A DNA stretch of 10,216 bases, from NCBI GenBank assembly GCA_903819815.1, contig CAIJFC010000027.1, forward strand, positions 1 through 10,216, given 5' to 3'. Source of the stretch: an uncultured Bacteroidota bacterium (GTDB lineage Bacteria > Bacteroidota > Bacteroidia > Flavobacteriales > Flavobacteriaceae). Position numbers and translations under genes: made by a program. Shown in pieces: positions 5,423-10,216 of this stretch (the stretch's first letter is position 1; the number at the start of each line of letters is the position of its first letter). Under the pieces are notes generated by a model, which saw nothing but the letters and a program-made list of their open reading frames with translations, did no database searches and was not told the origin of the DNA.

Positions 5423-6337
5423 TTAATCTCTAATTAACGGCAAAGTTGAGCAACGTAACAATCCTTCTTGTTTGGCAATTTCTGCATAGGGAATTTCTTC
5501 AACTGTGAATTCTTTTTCTCTAAGCCATGTGTTTAATCTATCGAATTTTTGTTCTGAAACTACTATGTTTGGTGCTATTGAAAAAACATTAGAATTCATA
5601 TGGTACATTTCATTTCTATTGATGTGAAATAGATTTTCTTTACCAAATAATTTCACTAAATAAAGGTAATCGGATTCTTCACGAAAACCTTGTTTGTAAA
5701 TAATTCCTTTGTCGTTTCCTACTGGCTGAAAACAGCAATCCAGGTGAAGTGCATTGTCTCGAGCTTCAATTTTTGATTTAACCAAATCGAATTCTTTTAC
5801 AATTTTATTTGGAAACAAATTTCTAATAAATTCAACACCTTGCCAATTGGTTCTTGCAGTGATGTAATCTTTATAGTCGCTTCCTTTGTAAGTCCCAATA
5901 AAAATATAATTATTCCAAAGCATTACGTCACCCCCTTCTATATGTACTTCTTCTGGAGGACGAATCACTTTTAAGGGATCAATTTGATCGGTAATATATT
6001 TGATTGCATCTAATTCTCTTTCTCTGTCCGGTAAAATATTCGCTTTTATAAAAATATCGTCTATTACAAATCCAATATCACGAGTGAAAATTTGATTGTA
6101 ATTTTCAATCATTTCAGGACGATAAACAGTTACGTCATATTTTTTAAACACTTCGTTAAACGCTTCCATTTCATTAACCATATCGGCTTCAATAGGATAG
6201 GTTCCTGCAATAATATGCTCTAAAGATTTTGGATCGTAGGCTTCTTCTTTAGTTGGTGTTGGCCCATTATTTACTGCCGATCCTAAAACTACTGCTCTTA
6301 ATCTTGCTGTTTCGTTTTTTACATTTAGCTTTATCAT
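5423..6337 (-). CDS. Arginine-deiminase-like hydrolase (GME/amidinotransferase superfamily)
   Basis: A 304-residue cytoplasmic enzyme of the amidinotransferase / arginine deiminase / dimethylarginine hydrolase superfamily. The catalytic set is complete: FTRDIGF (84-90, Asp87), HIEGGDVML (132-140, Glu134), LHLD (197-200, His198 and Asp200) and the nucleophile Cys296 in LLRCSTLPLIRD. The family attacks a guanidinium carbon through a Cys-linked intermediate and releases ammonia, an amine, or transfers the amidino group. Arginine to citrulline is the most natural guess because CtlX is the next gene, but dimethylarginine hydrolysis or transamidination cannot be excluded. It is shorter than classical arginine deiminases of about 400 residues, so no ADI symbol is assigned. 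It has its own -7 element within the gltA terminator region. The ATG at 6337 gives a natural first beta strand. Confidence 0.82.
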   Translation of the reverse strand: MIKLNVKNETARLRAVVLGSAVNNGPTPTKEEAYDPKSLEHIIAGTYPIEADMVNEMEAFNEVFKKYDVTVYRPEMIENYNQIFTRDIGFVIDDIFIKANILPDRERELDAIKYITDQIDPLKVIRPPEEVHIEGGDVMLWNNYIFIGTYKGSDYKDYITARTNWQGVEFIRNLFPNKIVKEFDLVKSKIEARDNALHLDCCFQPVGNDKGIIYKQGFREESDYLYLVKLFGKENLFHINRNEMYHMNSNVFSIAPNIVVSEQKFDRLNTWLREKEFTVEEIPYAEIAKQEGLLRCSTLPLIRD

Positions 6338-6362
6338 GGGTTTTCTTAGAATTGACTGTTTA

Positions 6363-6370
6363 CAAATATA
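6363..6370 (-). promoter_or_regulatory. -7 promoter element of the deiminase-like gene
   Basis: TATATTTG on the minus strand is an exact TAnnTTTG match 25 nt upstream of the ATG. It immediately follows the T-tract of the gltA terminator, so promoter and terminator DNA are packed into an 83-nt gap. A TTTG occurs 13 nt upstream, within the terminator hairpin, which is shorter than the usual spacing. Confidence 0.45.
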
Positions 6371-6399
6371 AAAAAAAGCTCCACAAATGGTGAAGCTTT
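6370..6399 (-). terminator. Rho-independent terminator of gltA
   Basis: Arms 6390-6399 and 6375-6384 pair on the minus strand as AAAGCUUCAC / GUGGAGCUUU with one U-G wobble and a 5-nt loop, followed by a T run at 6377-6371. It starts about 22 nt after the gltA stop codon. Confidence 0.82.
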
Positions 6400-6420
6400 C
6401 TTAATTATTAATCAAAAAAT

Positions 6421-7704
6421 CTATCTTTTCTCAATAGATTTAAAATCTCTTAAAGGTTGACCGGTATAAACTTGTCTTGGTCGACCAATTGGTTCTTTAT
6501 TTTCACGCATTTCTTTCCATTGTGCAATCCATCCTGGTAATCTTCCAATTGCAAATAATACCGTAAACATATCGGTTGGAATTCCTAAAGCACGGTAAAT
6601 AATTCCTGAATAGAAATCTACGTTTGGATATAATTTTCTAGAAACAAAATATTCATCAACTAAAGCAGCTTCTTCTAATCTTTTTGCGATAGCTAAAATT
6701 GGATCATTTACGCCTAAAGTAGCTAAAACTTCATCAGCAGCTTTTTTGATAATTTTGGCTCTTGGGTCAAAATTCTTATAAACACGGTGTCCGAATCCCA
6801 TTAAACGGAAGGGGTCTTCTTTATCTTTGGCTTTTGCCATATATTTATCTGCATCACCACCATTTTTCTGAATTTCTTCTAACATTTCAAGAACAGCTTG
6901 ATTTGCTCCACCATGAAGTGGTCCCCAAAGTGCCGAAACACCTGCTGAAATGGATGCAAATAAACCGGCATGAGAAGAACCTACCATTCTAACTGTAGAA
7001 GTAGAACAGTTTTGCTCGTGATCCGCATGAAGAATAAACAGTTTATTTAGAGCATTGGTCACTACTGGGTTTGAAACGTAAGGTCCTGTTGGGATTTCAA
7101 ACATTAATCGCATAAAATTATCAACATATCCTTTTGTATTGTCGTAATAATTCAATGGAAAGCCCATGCTTTTTCTGTACGTCCACGTTGCAATTACAAG
7201 GAATTTACCCATTGTTTTACAAACCGCTTCATACATTTCTTTTTCATTTTCAACATTCACCGACTTTGGATTAAATGCTGTTAATGCACTTGTTAAAGAA
7301 GACAAAACACCCATAGGATGTGCTGTTTTAGGAAATCCATCGATGATGTTTTTCATTTCTTCGTTAACCAAGGTGTATTTTCTAATATCGTTTTCAAAGT
7401 CTTCTAACTGTTGTTTTGAAGGTAGTTCACCGAAAATTAATAAATAAGAGACTTCAAGAAAATTCGCTTTGTCAGCCAATTCTTCAATTGCATACCCTCT
7501 GTAACGTAAAATCCCTTCCTCCCCATCAAGGAAAGTAATTTCGCTTTGACAAGATCCTGAGTTTTTATAACCTGGATCAAGAGTAATTGCACCTGATAAA
7601 TCACGTAATTTATTAATATCTATGGCTACTTCATTTTCACTTCCTACGATTACAGGAAACTCATATTTTTTACCTTCTAATTCTAATACAGCTATTTTTG
7701 ACAT
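6421..7704 (-). CDS. gltA: Citrate synthase (type II)
   Basis: A 427-residue enzyme, the same length as E. coli GltA. It condenses acetyl-CoA and oxaloacetate to citrate, the entry step of the TCA cycle, in the cytoplasm. The N-terminal small domain with ITLDPGYKNSGSCQSEITFLDGEEG (40-64) marks the hexameric, type II form of many Gram-negatives. Catalytic residues sit where expected: His264 in GPLHGGANQAV, His306 in GFGHRVYKNFDPR, and Asp363 in NVDFYSGI. HADHEQNCSTSTVRMVGSSH (226-245) is the conserved substrate-binding block. The C-terminus GRPRQVYTGQPLRDF is also conserved. It has its own -7 element and terminator, so it appears to be a monocistronic unit between eno and the deiminase-like gene. 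No defects were seen. The ATG start gives the usual family N-terminus. Confidence 0.98.
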   Translation of the reverse strand: MSKIAVLELEGKKYEFPVIVGSENEVAIDINKLRDLSGAITLDPGYKNSGSCQSEITFLDGEEGILRYRGYAIEELADKANFLEVSYLLIFGELPSKQQLEDFENDIRKYTLVNEEMKNIIDGFPKTAHPMGVLSSLTSALTAFNPKSVNVENEKEMYEAVCKTMGKFLVIATWTYRKSMGFPLNYYDNTKGYVDNFMRLMFEIPTGPYVSNPVVTNALNKLFILHADHEQNCSTSTVRMVGSSHAGLFASISAGVSALWGPLHGGANQAVLEMLEEIQKNGGDADKYMAKAKDKEDPFRLMGFGHRVYKNFDPRAKIIKKAADEVLATLGVNDPILAIAKRLEEAALVDEYFVSRKLYPNVDFYSGIIYRALGIPTDMFTVLFAIGRLPGWIAQWKEMRENKEPIGRPRQVYTGQPLRDFKSIEKR

Positions 7705-7739
7705 AATATGTGGGAAAAATCTTTATTTATAATATTAAA

Positions 7740-7747
7740 CAAAATTA
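7740..7747 (-). promoter_or_regulatory. -7 promoter element of gltA
   Basis: TAATTTTG on the minus strand matches TAnnTTTG exactly, 35 nt upstream of the gltA ATG. No TTG is seen at the normal -33 distance. It follows the eno terminator in the same 211-nt gap, which supports separate transcription of gltA. Confidence 0.4.
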
Positions 7748-7780
7748 AGGTATTTCATATTAATTAAAAAAGAAATACGG

Positions 7781-7794
7781 TAACGATTTCGTTA
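7781..7794. promoter_or_regulatory. Inverted repeat upstream of the gltA promoter
   Basis: TAACGA-TT-TCGTTA has two exact 6-bp arms around a 2-bp spacer. It lies 33 bp upstream of the putative gltA -7 element, a position typical of an activator site. It contains CG steps, so it is less likely than the purely A/T palindromes to be accidental. The regulator is unknown; a role in carbon or nitrogen control is only a guess. Confidence 0.3.
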
Positions 7795-7853
7795 AATTAA
7801 ATATAAAAATTATAAATATGACAATCCTTTTTAGAAAAACATAAAAATTGGCA

Positions 7854-7893
7854 TAAAAAAACGTCCAATTAGCAATTAACTAATTGAACGTTT
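7854..7893 (-). terminator. Rho-independent terminator of eno
   Basis: Arms 7880-7891 and 7861-7872 pair on the minus strand as ACGUUCAAUUAG / CUAAUUGGACGU with one U-G wobble and a 7-nt loop (7873-7879). Two further A-T pairs extend the stem, and a run of T follows from the A-tract at 7855-7860. It lies 25 nt after the eno stop codon. Confidence 0.85.
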
Positions 7894-7915
7894 ACAATTT
7901 ATGAATTAAAACTTA

Positions 7916-9205
7916 TTAAATTTTGAATGCTTTTGCTCCAGGAAAATAAGCTACATCTCCTAATTCTTCTTCGATTCGAAGCAATTGATTGTATTTTGCC
8001 ATTCTATCACTTCTAGAAGCAGAACCTGTTTTTATTTGACCACAATTTAACGCAACAGCTAAATCTGCAATAGTATTGTCTTCAGTTTCTCCTGAACGGT
8101 GAGACATTACAGAGGTATATCCTGCATTTTTAGCCATATTAACCGCTGCAATAGTTTCTGTTAAAGTGCCTATTTGGTTTACTTTCACCAAGATTGAATT
8201 GGCAATTCCTTTTTCAATTCCTGTTGAAAGACGCTCTACATTGGTAACAAATAAATCGTCTCCTACTAATTGCGTTTTATGTCCGATTTTGTCAGTCAAA
8301 TATTTCCAACCTTCCCAGTCGTTTTCGTCCATTCCGTCTTCAATAGAAATAATTGGATATTTAGAAGCTAGTTCCGCTAAATAATCTGCTTGTTCTTCCG
8401 AAGATCTGATTTTTCCTGTTTCCCCTTCAAATTTTGTATAGTCGTATTTACCGTTTACAAAGAATTCTGAAGCAGCACAATCTAAGGCAACCATAATTTC
8501 GTTTCCAAAAGAGTAACCAGCAGCTTCAACTGCTTTTTTTATTGTATCTAATGCATCTTCAGTTCCACCAGCTAAATTTGGAGCAAAACCCCCTTCATCA
8601 CCAACAGCAGTACTTAAACCTCTGTCGTGTAATACTTTTTTAAGGTTGTGGAAAATTTCGGTTCCCATTTGCATCGCTTGTGTGAAAGTTGCTGCTTTTA
8701 CTGGTATAATCATAAACTCTTGAAATGCTATTGGCGCGTCAGAGTGAGAACCTCCGTTGATAATATTCATCATTGGCACTGGCAACGTGTTGGCAGAAAC
8801 GCCACCGATATATCTGTATAATGGCAATCCCAATTCGTTTGCTGCTGCTTTTGCTACAGCTAATGAAACTCCAAGAATGGCATTGGCGCCCAAATTTGAT
8901 TTGTTAGGAGTTCCATCCAAATCAATCATAGTTTGATCGATAAGATTTTGTTCAAAAATGGAAGTTCCTAATAATTCTTCTGCAATTTTAGTATTTACAT
9001 TTTCAACTGCTTTTAAAACTCCTTTACCAAGAAATGCTTTACCACCATCACGTAATTCCGCTGCTTCATATTTTCCTGTTGAGGCGCCAGAAGGAACCGC
9101 AGCTCTTCCTAAAACTCCATTTTCGGTTACTACATCAACTTCAATTGTTGGATTTCCTCTTGAATCGAAAATTTGTCTTGCGTGAATTTTGATAATAATG
9201 CTCAT
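7916..9205 (-). CDS. eno: Enolase (phosphopyruvate hydratase)
   Basis: A 429-residue, full-length enolase converting 2-phosphoglycerate to phosphoenolpyruvate in glycolysis and gluconeogenesis, normally as a cytoplasmic homodimer. Motifs seen are ARQIFDSRGNPT (9-20), the mobile loop PSGASTG (38-44), FQEFM with Glu163, GDEGGFAPN with general acid/base Glu204, Mg2+ ligands Asp242 (LDCAA), Glu289 (IEDG) and Asp316 (GDDLF), catalytic Lys341 in the signature ILVKVNQIGTLTET (338-351), and SHRSGETED (368-376). It follows carA on the same strand after 110 nt and is followed by a strong terminator. A -7 element 47 nt upstream suggests its own promoter, but there is no obvious terminator after carA, so some readthrough is possible. 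No anomalies were seen. Confidence 0.99.
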   Translation of the reverse strand: MSIIIKIHARQIFDSRGNPTIEVDVVTENGVLGRAAVPSGASTGKYEAAELRDGGKAFLGKGVLKAVENVNTKIAEELLGTSIFEQNLIDQTMIDLDGTPNKSNLGANAILGVSLAVAKAAANELGLPLYRYIGGVSANTLPVPMMNIINGGSHSDAPIAFQEFMIIPVKAATFTQAMQMGTEIFHNLKKVLHDRGLSTAVGDEGGFAPNLAGGTEDALDTIKKAVEAAGYSFGNEIMVALDCAASEFFVNGKYDYTKFEGETGKIRSSEEQADYLAELASKYPIISIEDGMDENDWEGWKYLTDKIGHKTQLVGDDLFVTNVERLSTGIEKGIANSILVKVNQIGTLTETIAAVNMAKNAGYTSVMSHRSGETEDNTIADLAVALNCGQIKTGSASRSDRMAKYNQLLRIEEELGDVAYFPGAKAFKI

Positions 9206-9252
9206 TTTTTTCTTTTTTATTGATGATTTATAATAGTTTCTAAATTGTATTG

Positions 9253-9260
9253 CAAATATA
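9253..9260 (-). promoter_or_regulatory. -7 promoter element of eno
   Basis: TATATTTG on the minus strand is an exact TAnnTTTG match 47 nt upstream of the eno ATG, in the 110-nt carA-eno gap. The nearest upstream TTTG is 28 nt away, longer than the usual spacing, so the -33 part is unclear. Confidence 0.4.
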
Positions 9261-9315
9261 TCATAACTATCGGAACGATTATTTGAAACAAATTAATGTT
9301 ATTAACTCAAACGTT

Positions 9316-10216
9316 TTAGTTACTTGAAAGTTTCATATTATCTATAAATTGGTCAAATAAATAGGCTGCATCGTGAGGTCCTGGACTAGCTTCGGGATGA
9401 TATTGTACTGAAAAACAGCTTTTACTAATCATTCTCATTCCTGCTACAGTGCCATCATTTAGATGTAAGTGGGTAATTTCAAAATCAGGATGTTGTTCTA
9501 ATTCTTCTTTATTTACTGCAAAACCATGATTTTGAGAAGTGATTTCTCCTTTCCCAGAAATTACATTTTTTATTGGGTGATTGATTCCTCTGTGACCGTT
9601 AAACATTTTATAGGTAGAAATTCCATTGGCTAAAGCAATCATTTGATGTCCTAAGCAAATTCCGAAAACGGGAATATTGGTTGTTAGTATTTGACGTGTC
9701 ACTTCCTGAACTTCTTTTAGTGGATCTGGATCTCCAGGGCCGTTGGAAAGAAAGTAGCCATCAGGATTAAATGCTTTTAATTCTTCAAATGAAGTGTTGT
9801 ATGGAAATACTTTTATGTAACAATCTCTAGCTTCTAGGCATCTTAAGATATTGGTTTTTATTCCTAAATCTAAAGCTGCAATTTTATAGGTTGCTTTTTC
9901 ATTTCCAAAGAAATAAGGTGTTTTCGTTGAAACTTTAGAAGCCAATTCAAGTCCCTTCATGTTGGGAACTAAGGCTAATTTGGCTTTTAGTTCTTCTATT
10001 GGGGTTCCGTCAGTACATATTACTGAGTTCATGGCGCCATTATCGCGAATATAACTGACTAATGCTCTAGTATCCACATCTGAAATTGCTACTAAATTTA
10101 CTTTTTCAAAATAGTCGTATAGGCTTTCGGAAGCGTCGGGTCTAGAATAGTTGAAACTAAAATTCTTACAAACCAATCCTGCTATTTTTATTCCGTCAGA
10201 ATCGACTTCGTTTTTA
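9316..10216 (-). CDS. carA: Carbamoyl-phosphate synthase small subunit, 5'-truncated by the window
   Basis: The C-terminal 299 or so residues of CarA (usually about 370-380), the glutaminase subunit that feeds ammonia to CarB to make carbamoyl phosphate for pyrimidine and arginine synthesis. The frame is open through the right edge, where SDGIKIAGLVCKNFS and AISDVDTRALVSYIRDNGAMN match the CarA N-terminal domain. The class I glutamine amidotransferase domain follows: LDLGIKTNILR, the oxyanion loop SNGPGDPDP, nucleophile Cys in FGICLGHQMIALA, GHRGINHPIK, SQNHGFAV, and the catalytic His and Glu in QYHPEASPGPHD. The TTG at 10176 is not the start because conserved CarA sequence continues upstream of it. 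eno follows on the same strand. Roughly 70-80 residues and the true start lie outside the window. carB is not present here. Confidence 0.97.
   Translation of the reverse strand, partial: KNEVDSDGIKIAGLVCKNFSFNYSRPDASESLYDYFEKVNLVAISDVDTRALVSYIRDNGAMNSVICTDGTPIEELKAKLALVPNMKGLELASKVSTKTPYFFGNEKATYKIAALDLGIKTNILRCLEARDCYIKVFPYNTSFEELKAFNPDGYFLSNGPGDPDPLKEVQEVTRQILTTNIPVFGICLGHQMIALANGISTYKMFNGHRGINHPIKNVISGKGEITSQNHGFAVNKEELEQHPDFEITHLHLNDGTVAGMRMISKSCFSVQYHPEASPGPHDAAYLFDQFIDNMKLSSN

Noticed and set aside
6762..7447. Plus-strand open frames opposite gltA
   Set aside because: Antisense shadows of a fully conserved citrate synthase, with no domain features of their own.
8166..9185. Plus-strand open frames opposite eno
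   Set aside because: Antisense shadows of enolase; the compositions mirror its codons.
9316..10176. carA beginning at the TTG codon at 10176
   Set aside because: The frame continues to the window edge, and the upstream codons encode SDGIKIAG, a conserved CarA segment; the true start is outside the window.
1..10216. A defence, toxin-antitoxin or mobile-element system
   Set aside because: No nuclease, transposase, integrase, toxin or antitoxin motif was seen. The winged-helix/NTase-like protein recalls MNT antitoxins, but it lacks the D-x-D pair and a HEPN partner.

Overview
The window comes from an AT-rich member of the Bacteroidota, most likely Flavobacterium or a close relative in the Flavobacteriaceae. 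The protein sequences suggest this, as do upstream elements matching the Bacteroidota -7 box (TAnnTTTG), the absence of obvious Shine-Dalgarno sequences, and a UpxY-type NusG paralogue at a polysaccharide locus. The genus is an inference; no search was run.

Layout. At the left edge (1-1354, minus strand) lies the start of a surface-polysaccharide operon: a winged-helix protein with a nucleotidyltransferase-like tail, a specialised NusG/UpxY antiterminator two bases downstream, and after a 140-nt leader the first 62 codons of GDP-L-fucose synthase. Next (1469-2035, minus) is a small secreted beta-barrel protein with its own terminator. It is divergent from a Na+/solute symporter (2211-3713), the only plus-strand gene. 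From 3864 to the right edge all genes are on the minus strand. In transcription order they are carA (5' end outside the window), eno, gltA, an arginine-deiminase-like hydrolase, the citrulline hydrolase CtlX, and a small CoA-binding-fold protein.

How the genes fit together. The right half is core metabolism: carbamoyl-phosphate synthesis (CarA), glycolysis (Eno), entry to the TCA cycle (GltA), then two GME-superfamily guanidine/ureido hydrolases in succession. Those two could form an arginine-to-citrulline-to-ornithine route, which is inference. eno and gltA end in clear hairpin terminators, and good -7 elements lie upstream of eno, gltA and the deiminase-like gene, so these look like separate short transcription units. 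The left half is an accessory cell-envelope region.

Intergenic DNA. No gene-free stretch exceeds 300 bases; the largest is 224 nt (5199-5422). Two gaps, 3714-3863 and 5199-5422, contain degenerate short tandem repeats with 8-, 9- and 15-nt periods. Several perfect palindromes sit in promoter regions as candidate operators. I see no tRNA, rRNA, CRISPR array, insertion sequence or defence system. The least explained parts are the transcription-control module of the polysaccharide locus and the intergenic repeats.
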